Source: an uncultured Lachnospiraceae bacterium
Lineage (GTDB): Bacteria > Bacillota > Clostridia > Lachnospirales > Lachnospiraceae
Length of the DNA: 23,917 nucleotides
NCBI GenBank assembly: GCA_910578115.1
Contig: CAJTPO010000062.1
Location: forward strand, 1-23,917
Reading direction: 5' to 3'
Below the pieces are notes generated by a model. That model had not been told where the DNA came from, did no database searches, and worked only from the letters and a program-made list of their open reading frames with translations. Within the stretch, counting starts at the first letter, position 1. Each line of letters starts with the position of its first letter. Shown one piece after another: positions 8,838 through 15,206 of the stretch. Both the position numbers and the translations under genes were made by a program.

Positions 8838-8888
8838 ATAAGGTGTGTAAGCTTTCAGTTACAACAGAGCTTACACACCTTATTTTAT
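8838..8888 (+). terminator. Strong intrinsic terminator of the secreted-protein gene
   Basis: A perfect 16-bp stem (8838-8853 with 8868-8883) encloses a 14-base loop and is followed by TTTAT. It lies 52 bases after the stop codon. Confidence 0.9.
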
Positions 8889-8890
8889 GG

Positions 8891-8971
8891 TAAACCTCCA
8901 TCATGCTCAGCCCGCCATCTGGCAGGCCGCATGGCCATCCATGCGATCTCTTGCTGAAAGTAACTTCTCAG
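8891..8971. repeat. Dispersed hairpin repeat, copy 1
   Basis: Positions 8891-8944 match 12689-12742 at 49 of 54 bases. Two hairpins are conserved. The first is CC-C-GCC/ATCT/GGCAGG at 8911-8926, with one C-A mismatch in this copy. The second is GCATGG/CCAT/CCATGC at 8929-8944, perfect. A third stem of unrelated sequence follows (8954-8960 with 8964-8971). It starts just after the upstream terminator. Confidence 0.8.
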
Positions 8972-9116
8972 TGGGATAGATTAAATATTGCGTATATTTC
9001 ATATATTTCTACACATACTGTTACTAAACATCCATATTCCGTACCATCATACCACCATAACAACAATTACTATTGATACAATAGCTGTACAACAAAGAAA
9101 GGAAACGAATATCCCC

Positions 9117-9719
9117 ATGAATCCAAAAGCACTCTTTCAGTTATCCTACGGCCTCTACGTCGTATCCACAAAACATGACAAGAAAATGAATGGCTGTATC
9201 ATCAACACAGTCACTCAGGTGACAGACGACCCGAAACAGATCGTCGTGGCCATCAACAAACAGAACTTAACCTGTGAGCTGATCCAAAAATCCGGAATCC
9301 TTTCCGTCTCCATCCTCTCTGAGACGGCACCTTTTTCCCTGTTCCAGCATTTTGGATTCCAAAGTGGAAGCACCGTGGATAAATTTGTAGATATTCCTTT
9401 TTCCATGACAGGACAGGAACTTCCTTACCTCACAGAACATGTCACTGCCTATCTGGACTGTAAAGTCATAAACAGTTACGACCTCGGTACCCATATGCTT
9501 TTCCTGGCATCTGTATCGGACTGCGATGTCCTTTCCGGTGAAAAGGCGATGACCTACTCCTTCTATCATGAATATGTCAAACCAAAGCCTGAAAATATTT
9601 CTGTGAAAGGCTGGCGATGCGTCGTCTGCGGATATGTCTACGAAGGAGAAGAACTTCCTCCGGATTTTGTCTGCCCATGGTGCAAACACGGCATAGAAGA
9701 TTTCGAAAAAATCCTGTAG
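9117..9719 (+). CDS. Flavin reductase-rubredoxin fusion (Hrb-like)
   Basis: A 200-residue protein. Residues 1-155 are a flavin reductase-like FMN-binding split barrel (typical opening FQLSYGLYVVSTK, then NGCIINTVTQVT). Residues 166-200 are a short rubredoxin with Cys168, Cys171, Cys186 and Cys189 (CVVCGY and CPWCK). The 14-residue loop between the cysteine pairs is the short, rubrerythrin-like type. The architecture is that of the high-molecular-weight rubredoxin known in acetogens, which passes electrons from NAD(P)H through flavin and iron to flavodiiron proteins that reduce oxygen or nitric oxide. No such partner gene lies in this window. The start at 9117 begins exactly at the family N-terminus; AAAGGAAA lies upstream at slightly long spacing. 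It is probably cytoplasmic. Confidence 0.9.
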   Translation: MNPKALFQLSYGLYVVSTKHDKKMNGCIINTVTQVTDDPKQIVVAINKQNLTCELIQKSGILSVSILSETAPFSLFQHFGFQSGSTVDKFVDIPFSMTGQELPYLTEHVTAYLDCKVINSYDLGTHMLFLASVSDCDVLSGEKAMTYSFYHEYVKPKPENISVKGWRCVVCGYVYEGEELPPDFVCPWCKHGIEDFEKIL

Positions 9720-9741
9720 GAAAGAGATTTCTCTCATTCAG

Positions 9742-10044
9742 TCATTCAGTGATACCCTCTTCCTCCGCCCGCAGTTTACAGCCGTTCTCATAGGAATTGA
9801 TCTCACAGATTTCCGCCTTGTCCTGACTGACACAGAAACTACAGGAAGGACAGGGCTTCTTCACTCCCGCAAAATCACGGGGAACAGCCTTACCCTCCGC
9901 ATTATGCCTGCAGGTACTGCACCAGCAGGAAGCACATGCTGCAAATAAAGAAATTTCAATCGTATCATGTTTATCATCAACTTTAGTATCTTCCGCAGAT
10001 ATATAATCAAAAAGATTTATCTGGCCTTCAATCTGTTTTTTCAT
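9742..10044 (-). CDS. Small cysteine-rich protein downstream of rarA
   Basis: A 100-residue protein with nine cysteines: 37, 40, 42 and 45 (CASCWCSTC), 65, 68 and 71 (CPSCSFC), then 80 and 89. The spacing suggests zinc or iron-sulfur binding. The N-terminus reads MKKQIEGQINLFDY, and QINLF resembles the Qx[S/D]LF sliding-clamp-binding pentapeptide. The ATG at 10044 is chosen because GGGGA lies 11 bases upstream. In-frame starts at 10080 (ATG) or 10089 (GTG) would overlap the end of rarA and lack a good ribosome site. The gap to rarA is 28 bases, so they are likely co-transcribed. No named family is recognised. It converges with the rubredoxin fusion gene, 22 bases away. Confidence 0.75.
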   Translation of the reverse strand: MKKQIEGQINLFDYISAEDTKVDDKHDTIEISLFAACASCWCSTCRHNAEGKAVPRDFAGVKKPCPSCSFCVSQDKAEICEINSYENGCKLRAEEEGITE

Positions 10045-10072
10045 ATGTATAGGTATCCCCAATCTAAGATTT

Positions 10073-11401
10073 TTATTCATTTCCCGCACTATTTTTCCAT
10101 GTCATAATCTTTTTAAGCCGCTCCCCGGTCTCCTTCTCTTCCCCTTCTGCGGTCGGAATATAGTACCGCCTGTCCTGCAGAGTATCCGGCAGACACTTCA
10201 TTCTGGTCAGTTTCTCTTCCGTATCATGAGCATAACAATATCCTTTTCCATAGTGCAGCGCTTCCATCAACTTCGTAGGAGCATTCCTGATCTGCAGCGG
10301 CACAGGCTCTGCGGGAAAATCATGGATATCTTTTTTGGCGGCCTCGCAGGCTCTGTACAGGGCATTGGACTTAGGAGCCATGGACAGATAGACCACCGCA
10401 TGTGTCAAATGCACATCACATTCCGGCATCCCCAGAAAATGACAGGCCTGATAGACAGAAACCGCCACCTGCAGCGCTCTTGAATCCGCCATGCCGACAT
10501 CCTCACTGGCGAAGCGTATCAGACGTCTGGCAATATACAGCGGATTCTCCCCGCCATCCAGCATCCGGTTCATCCAGTAGACCGCCGCGTCAGGATCACT
10601 GTTTCGCATGGATTTATGAAGAGCGGATATCAGATTATAATGCTCCTCACCTTTCTTGTCATAGAGCAGGGAACGGCGGTTCGTACATTCTACCAATGTC
10701 TCATCCGTCACGTGTATGGTTCCTTCTCTGTCAAGCTGACTGTTGATCACCGCCATCTCCAGCGTATTTAAGGCCGTCCTGCCGTCTCCGTTGGCAAAGC
10801 GCGCTATGGCACGAATCTGTTCTTCAGAAATCACAATCTGTTGATTTCCAAATCCTTTCGGACTCTCCAAAGCGTGCCGCAGCAATTCATACAGATCTTC
10901 TTCTTCCAGCATTTTCAGCACAAATACCTTACATCTGGACAACAAAGCCGAATTGATCTCAAAAGAAGGATTTTCCGTAGTGGCTCCCACCAGAACAATA
11001 CTACCCTTTTCCACAAAAGGCAGAAACGCGTCCTGCTGTGCCTTATTGAAACGGTGGATCTCATCCACAAAAAGCAAGGTGTTGATCCCCATGCGCCTGC
11101 TGCCCTCAGCCTGTTCCATCACCTGCCTGATCTCCTTGATGCCGCTGGTCACTGCGCTGAAATCAACAAAATCAGCCCTTGTCATACCGGCAATGATCCG
11201 CGCCAGCGTAGTTTTGCCCACACCCGGAGGCCCCCAGAAGATCATGGAAGAAATCTGATCCTGCTCGATCAGACGCCTTAACATCTTCCCCTCACCCAGA
11301 AGATGCTTCTGTCCCACATAATCCTGCAATGTCTCCGGCCGCAGCCTGCTGGCCAGCGGAGCGCTTGTGATCCGGTTATCAAATAAACTCATCTGTTCCA
11401 T
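10073..11401 (-). CDS. rarA: Replication-associated recombination protein A (RarA/MgsA) AAA+ ATPase
   Basis: A 442-residue protein, close to the 447 of the E. coli protein. Walker A is GPPGVGKT (57-64), Walker B LLFVDEIH (109-116), sensor 1 GATTENPSFE (139-148), and the probable arginine finger is Arg156 in SALLSRC. The C-terminal half is the usual tetramerisation and clamp-loader-like region. RarA acts at stalled or damaged replication forks, which fits its place near oriC. The start at 11401 gives the conserved short N-terminus MEQMSLFDNR with GGAGG upstream; an ATG at 11452 has no ribosome site. The QMSLF segment matches a sliding-clamp-binding pentapeptide. It is co-directional with the replication fork. 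Confidence 0.95.
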   Translation of the reverse strand: MEQMSLFDNRITSAPLASRLRPETLQDYVGQKHLLGEGKMLRRLIEQDQISSMIFWGPPGVGKTTLARIIAGMTRADFVDFSAVTSGIKEIRQVMEQAEGSRRMGINTLLFVDEIHRFNKAQQDAFLPFVEKGSIVLVGATTENPSFEINSALLSRCKVFVLKMLEEEDLYELLRHALESPKGFGNQQIVISEEQIRAIARFANGDGRTALNTLEMAVINSQLDREGTIHVTDETLVECTNRRSLLYDKKGEEHYNLISALHKSMRNSDPDAAVYWMNRMLDGGENPLYIARRLIRFASEDVGMADSRALQVAVSVYQACHFLGMPECDVHLTHAVVYLSMAPKSNALYRACEAAKKDIHDFPAEPVPLQIRNAPTKLMEALHYGKGYCYAHDTEEKLTRMKCLPDTLQDRRYYIPTAEGEEKETGERLKKIMTWKNSAGNE

Positions 11402-11462
11402 CGCTCTCCCATTACCTCCATTATAAATAACATATGTTTTTATATATTTCATGGTATCATTT

Positions 11463-11471
11463 ACTATACCA
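11463..11471 (-). promoter_or_regulatory. Putative extended -10 promoter of rarA
   Basis: On the minus strand TGGTATAGT is an extended -10 element (TGn plus five of six TATAAT bases). The -35 region is poor. It lies about 60 bases before the rarA start codon. Confidence 0.4.
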
Positions 11472-11663
11472 CACTATCAGCCGATTGTATGATAAAATTA
11501 TAGTAATCCACAAAAAATGCCCATTTTACAGGGATGCAACCGCAACTTACCATAAAAAAACCTAAAAGCAACATGAAATTGATAGAGTTTACATCAACTT
11601 TTTTCTAAAATAAGAGACAGTGAAAGCAAACCGGTGCAGCTTTATACACATCATATTTATCTG

Positions 11664-11698
11664 TAGTAAACGACATTAGAAATTTCGTTTACTATAAC
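11664..11698 (+). promoter_or_regulatory. Inverted repeat framing the XRE gene promoter
   Basis: A perfect 10-bp inverted repeat, TAGTAAACGA at 11664-11673 and TCGTTTACTA at 11685-11694, is centred on a putative promoter: -35 ACGACA (11670-11675), 17-base spacer, -10 TATAAC (11693-11698). Both arms overlap a promoter hexamer, as expected for a repressor operator. The XRE protein 67 bases downstream is the obvious candidate. A weaker dyad (ATAACGATC at 11721 with GACCGTTAT at 11739-11747, one mismatch) lies in the leader. The rest of the 11402-11764 gap is AT-rich and shows nothing else that I can support. Confidence 0.55.
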
Positions 11699-11764
11699 TT
11701 ACTTTAAAACAGACAGAATGATAACGATCAAAAATATCGACCGTTATAGAAAAGGAGAGTTCAC

Positions 11765-12691
11765 ATGAGTTTAGGAGAAAATTTACAATTCTTAAGAAAA
11801 AAGGAAAACATCACACAGGAGCAGCTGGCAGAACAGCTTGGAGTTTCAAGACAGTCCATATCGAAGTGGGAATCTGATACCGCATACCCTGAAATGGAGA
11901 AACTTCTTCAATTATGCAAACTGTTTCACTGCACCATGGATGATCTGATGCAAAAAGAGATCAGCCAGATTTACGTAGAAGATAAGAGTAATTATGACAG
12001 GCATTATAATGAATTTAGCAAATTCGTCTCTCTTGGCATCGGCCTGATCTTACTCGGCCTTTCCGCTTCAATGCTGGTTTATGGCTTGAATTATTTCTTT
12101 GAGGGAGAACCGCTTACGGAAGATTTCTCCGGTATTATATTCCTGATTTTTCTTGTGGTCGGCATGGCGATCCTTATCCTGTACGGTATCCGCAATGATG
12201 ATTTCAAGAAGAAAAATCCTCATATCGTAAACTTTTATCAGGAAAATGAGGTTGACAGCTTCAACAGAAAGTTTTCGGTCATGGTTACTACAGGAATTTC
12301 CCTTTATATCATTAACCTGATCCTGCTTTTAGGTTTTGATGCGATCTTTCCACAGATAGACGGAAACGAATACCTGGAGTCTTTCCAGATGTCCTTTTTC
12401 TTCCTGCTCTTTTCGATCGCCACGACTATTATTGCTTATTACAGCACACAAAAAGATAAATACGACATTGAGAAATACAATCAACTCAATGACAAAAATT
12501 CCAACATTCACAGGAAAAATGCCCTGACAGGTACTGTATGCGGCTGTATCATGCTGATTGCCACAACCTTATACCTGATCGCCGGTTTCGTATTTAATAA
12601 ATGGGGAATGCCATCTATCGTAGTATTTGCCATCGGCGGTATCGGCTGCGCCATTGCCTCTATCATCATCAACTCCAAAAAATCACAGTAA
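11765..12691 (+). CDS. XRE-family regulator with six-helix membrane domain
   Basis: A 308-residue protein. Residues 1-61 are a classic XRE helix-turn-helix (LGVSRQSISKWESDTAYPEM and CTMDDLM, as in SinR-like regulators). A linker leads to six predicted transmembrane helices near 87-109, 122-142, 170-191, 208-226, 254-275 and 281-302. DNA binding would therefore be tethered to the cytoplasmic face of the membrane. The AAAGGAG ribosome site and ATG are clear. The gene is divergent from rarA, with an inverted repeat over its own putative promoter, so autoregulation is likely. No transporter or peptide partner is adjacent. Its stop codon forms the first bases of the dispersed hairpin repeat, copy 2. 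The sensed signal is unknown. Confidence 0.85.
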   Translation: MSLGENLQFLRKKENITQEQLAEQLGVSRQSISKWESDTAYPEMEKLLQLCKLFHCTMDDLMQKEISQIYVEDKSNYDRHYNEFSKFVSLGIGLILLGLSASMLVYGLNYFFEGEPLTEDFSGIIFLIFLVVGMAILILYGIRNDDFKKKNPHIVNFYQENEVDSFNRKFSVMVTTGISLYIINLILLLGFDAIFPQIDGNEYLESFQMSFFFLLFSIATTIIAYYSTQKDKYDIEKYNQLNDKNSNIHRKNALTGTVCGCIMLIATTLYLIAGFVFNKWGMPSIVVFAIGGIGCAIASIIINSKKSQ

Positions 12692-12766
12692 ACCACCATC
12701 ATGCTCAACCTGCCGCCTGGCAGGCCGCATGGCCATCCATGCTATGAAGGTCGAAGACTTTCATAG
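12689..12766. repeat. Dispersed hairpin repeat, copy 2
   Basis: The conserved part, 12689-12742, begins within the stop codon of the XRE gene. Hairpin 1 is CCTGCC/GCCT/GGCAGG (12709-12724), perfect here. Hairpin 2 is GCATGG/CCAT/CCATGC (12727-12742), identical to copy 1. A third hairpin, not shared with copy 1, pairs 12742-12752 with 12756-12766 (11 pairs, one G-U). Confidence 0.8.
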
Positions 12767-12783
12767 TAAGTTTAACGGGCATA

Positions 12784-12812
12784 AAAGAGCCGGATTTTTC
12801 CGGCTCTTTATT
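12784..12812 (+). terminator. Intrinsic terminator after the XRE gene
   Basis: A perfect 10-bp stem, AAAGAGCCGG (12784-12793) with CCGGCTCTTT (12800-12809), surrounds a six-base loop. The T-run is mostly inside the descending arm (TTTATT). Confidence 0.85.
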
Positions 12813-12836
12813 GCATTGCTATATTCTTTACATATT

Positions 12837-12917
12837 CGTCAGAAAAAGTGTAATAAAGATCTAAATTTACGTCAGAAAAAGTGTCACTGTCATTTGAATA
12901 TTCGTCAGAAAAAATGT
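12837..12917. repeat. Three direct repeats with exact 33-bp period
   Basis: CGTCAGAAAAAGTGT occurs at 12837-12851 and 12870-12884, and CGTCAGAAAAAATGT at 12903-12917. Start-to-start distance is exactly 33 bp both times, about three helical turns, and the intervening 18 bases differ. The unit is not palindromic. It is too short for a CRISPR repeat. The third copy sits in the spacer of the promoter for the AAA-DUF4143 gene, so an operator or iteron role is most likely. Confidence 0.9.
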
Positions 12918-12922
12918 ATAAT
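12894..12922 (+). promoter_or_regulatory. Promoter of the AAA-DUF4143 gene
   Basis: A -35 TTGAAT at 12894-12899, a 17-base spacer occupied almost entirely by the third direct repeat, and a perfect -10 TATAAT at 12917-12922. Transcription would start near 12929, about 80 bases before the ATG. A protein bound to the repeat would directly block or remodel RNA polymerase binding. Confidence 0.65.
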
Positions 12923-13007
12923 ATATAATAAACACCAAATACCTGGATGAATCAAAGAAATTTATTAAAAGTATTTAGTATAAAGGGATTTAGTATAGAG
13001 GTAATTT

Positions 13008-14297
13008 ATGGAAAGAATCATTATGGGATCATTAGAAAAATGGCTCAAAAGAAAAAATCGAAAACCCCTTATCATTAAAGGAGCCAGACAGGTAGGAAAA
13101 ACCTGGCTGATGAAAGAATTTGGCAGAAAATATTTTAAATACACGGCATATGTTAATTTCGATAATAATGAACATATGACAGAAGTCTTTGATCAGGATT
13201 ATGACATAGAAAGAATTCTCATGGCCATAAATATAGAAACCCATGTGAAGATCATACCCGAAGAGACTTTGATCATCTTTGACGAAATACAGGAGAGTCC
13301 AAGGGCCATCGCTTCCTTAAAATATTTTTATGAGAAAGCTCCGGAATATACGATCGTAGCTGCCGGATCTTTGTTGGGCGTTGCAATCCACAAAGGTGTA
13401 TCTTTTCCTGTCGGCAAAGTAGATACGATACAGTTGAATCCGATGAGTTTCCGTGAATTTCTTATGGCAATCGGTGAACATGAACTTGTTAAACTGATCA
13501 ATGATAAAAACTATCAGTTAATGTCCGTATTCCGGGACAAGTACATCGACTGGCTGAAAAAATATTATTATATCGGCGGAATGCCGGAAGTTGTTTCCTC
13601 TTTTGTGGAAGAAAGAGATTTCTCCGAAGTACGTTATCTACAGAAACGTATCATCGAAATGTATGAAGCCGATTTCAGTAAACATACAACGGAAAGAGAA
13701 CTTCCAAGAATCAGAATGGTCTGGAACTCTATTCCAATGCAGCTTGCAAAAGAAAATAAGAAATTTCTGTTTGGCAAAATAAAAGAAGGAGCAAGAGCCA
13801 GGGATTTTGAAATTGCAATAGAATGGCTTCAGGACTGCGGATTGATCACAAAAGTCTATAAAGTAACAAAACCTGCAGTGCCATTGAAAGCATATATCGA
13901 CTTTTCTTCTTTTAAACTTTTTTTACTGGATGTTGGTCTGCTTTCGGCAATGAGCGATCTGGATGCCAAATCTATTTTAATAAAAAACAATATATTGACA
14001 GAATTCAAAGGTGCATTAACTGAACAATATGTTCTGCAGCAGCTGGTCGCAGATACAGATTATACACCATACTATTTCACAGAGTCAAAATCAGAAGGCG
14101 AAATAGATTTTATGATACAGAAAGAAACAAATATTGTTCCTGTCGAAGTAAAAGCAGAAGAAAATCTAAGAGCCAAAAGCCTGAAAACATACTGTGAAAA
14201 ATATAAACCGGCCGAGGCTGTCCGCACTTCCATGTCGGATTATAGAGAACAGGAATGGATGACAAACATACCCTTATGGACAATCATTACGCTTTAA
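13008..14297 (+). CDS. AAA ATPase with DUF4143 and nuclease-like C-terminus
   Basis: A 429-residue protein of the AAA_14/DUF4143 family. Walker A is GARQVGKT (25-32), Walker B TLIIFDE (87-93), and sensor-like AAGS is at 118-121. The middle region contains YYYIGGMPEVV, characteristic of DUF4143. The C-terminus contains GEIDF...PVEVKA, with Asp367, Glu380 and Lys382 forming a PD-(D/E)XK-like signature, so a nuclease fold is plausible though activity is unproven. The ribosome site AGAGG precedes the first ATG; an in-frame ATG at 13023 is a weaker alternative. AT-rich codons (AAA, ATA, GAA) differ from the GC-richer neighbours, suggesting acquisition. It has its own promoter and terminator. Such genes are often found alone near mobile DNA, and their role is unknown. 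Confidence 0.9.
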   Translation: MERIIMGSLEKWLKRKNRKPLIIKGARQVGKTWLMKEFGRKYFKYTAYVNFDNNEHMTEVFDQDYDIERILMAINIETHVKIIPEETLIIFDEIQESPRAIASLKYFYEKAPEYTIVAAGSLLGVAIHKGVSFPVGKVDTIQLNPMSFREFLMAIGEHELVKLINDKNYQLMSVFRDKYIDWLKKYYYIGGMPEVVSSFVEERDFSEVRYLQKRIIEMYEADFSKHTTERELPRIRMVWNSIPMQLAKENKKFLFGKIKEGARARDFEIAIEWLQDCGLITKVYKVTKPAVPLKAYIDFSSFKLFLLDVGLLSAMSDLDAKSILIKNNILTEFKGALTEQYVLQQLVADTDYTPYYFTESKSEGEIDFMIQKETNIVPVEVKAEENLRAKSLKTYCEKYKPAEAVRTSMSDYREQEWMTNIPLWTIITL

Positions 14298-14327
14298 AAC
14301 AATTTATAAAATCACTCTTTATAAATG

Positions 14328-14350
14328 AAAAGCCGGAATCCCGGCTTTTT
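14328..14350. terminator. Bidirectional terminator between convergent genes
   Basis: AAAAGCCGG (14328-14336) and CCGGCTTTT (14341-14349) form a perfect 9-bp stem with a four-base loop, flanked by T-runs on both strands. It ends the AAA-DUF4143 gene and, from the other side, the metallophosphoesterase gene, whose stop codon it touches. Confidence 0.85.
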
Positions 14351-15206
14351 ACTTATGCACAAGTTGAGAAAACGCCATCTCCCAGTACTTTTCCGGAATA
14401 TCCGGCCATCTCGCTTCCCCTTCCGCCTCCCTGCACAATTTCATCGCCTGCTGAAGACAGGGGGTCGTGTAGTCATTCCCCGTATACAGACAATGCAGAA
14501 TTAATTCAGGCCAATGCAGCGCTTTCTCCATAATCCCGGAAGTCATAAACTCTTCCTTCACGGCATCCACATCATAAGGCAGCTGAAAAAACTCCTCCTC
14601 CCATCCGTGATCCGTTCCGTGCAGTATCATATACTGTGTCTTACCCTCATGATACCAGGGAAGCCCCACAGAGCCCGGATGAACCAGCTTTTTGGAACCA
14701 AACATAACGCTCTCCTGTACATGAGTGTGCCCGCTGATGATCAAATCCACATCCAGCTCCTCTATGATCTTTTTCATATTATCATTTTCAGATGTTAACA
14801 ATTCATTGGATCTTGTAAGGGAACCATGGCAATAACGAAAAACAGGATACCCCTCTTTCTCATAAATTCCCTGAATATCCATCTCTTCATAAAAATCCAG
14901 ATCCATTTGCGTGAGATTTTCATAAGTATAGAGCAGATTACCGCTGGCGGAAGAATAAGTCCATCTCTGCTGCGGATCTTTCCGGTGATCCAGCATATAA
15001 TCCTCTCTGTTTCCCCGAATAAACGTACAGCGATACTTCTCTTTCATTTCATAGATCATCTTCATCGTTCTCTGCGGATAAGGGCAATCACTGACGTAAT
15101 CTCCCAGAAAAAGGAATTCATCCACATTTCTCGCAAGTGCATGCTCAATACAGGTCTCTAAAGCAATATGATTACTGTGAATATCCCCGATCACCGCCAG
15201 CTTCAT
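14349..15206 (-). CDS. Calcineurin-like metallophosphoesterase
   Basis: A 285-residue protein with the metal-binding motifs of the family in order: GDIHSN (Asp8, His10), GDYVSD (Asp36), GNRED (Asn66), CHGS (His127), GHTH (His160, His162), followed by HPGSVGLP. The usual GNHE/GNHD appears here as GNRED, so the histidine after Asn is replaced by Arg. The fold predicts a two-metal phosphatase or phosphodiesterase. The substrate is unknown; YfcE-like enzymes and dinucleotide or serine/threonine phosphatases are possible. The ATG overlaps the gyrA stop codon (ATGA), so translation is probably coupled to gyrA. It is the last gene of the origin operon in this window. Confidence 0.88.
   Translation of the reverse strand: MKLAVIGDIHSNHIALETCIEHALARNVDEFLFLGDYVSDCPYPQRTMKMIYEMKEKYRCTFIRGNREDYMLDHRKDPQQRWTYSSASGNLLYTYENLTQMDLDFYEEMDIQGIYEKEGYPVFRYCHGSLTRSNELLTSENDNMKKIIEELDVDLIISGHTHVQESVMFGSKKLVHPGSVGLPWYHEGKTQYMILHGTDHGWEEEFFQLPYDVDAVKEEFMTSGIMEKALHWPELILHCLYTGNDYTTPCLQQAMKLCREAEGEARWPDIPEKYWEMAFSQLVHK

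Noticed and set aside
8470..8904. Minus-strand serine/alanine-rich frames opposite the acidic tail
   Set aside because: The low-complexity Ser runs are the reverse reading of the GAA/GCT/GTT repeats in the secreted-protein gene.
9721..9745. Possible terminator between the convergent rubredoxin fusion and cysteine-rich genes
   Set aside because: Only a four- to five-base AGAGA/TCTCT pairing and a tandem CATTCAGT are visible, too weak to call.
12837..12917. Possible mini-CRISPR array
   Set aside because: Repeats of 15 bases with 18-base intervals are too short, only three copies exist, they lie inside a promoter, and no cas gene is present.
12627..12950. Plus-strand frame across the hairpin repeat and iterons (RQKKC every 11 residues)
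   Set aside because: The periodicity arises because 33 bp is a multiple of three; the frame runs through a terminator and a promoter and has no ribosome site.
14255..14533. Plus-strand frame overlapping the end of the DUF4143 gene
   Set aside because: It crosses the shared terminator and lies antisense to the metallophosphoesterase gene.
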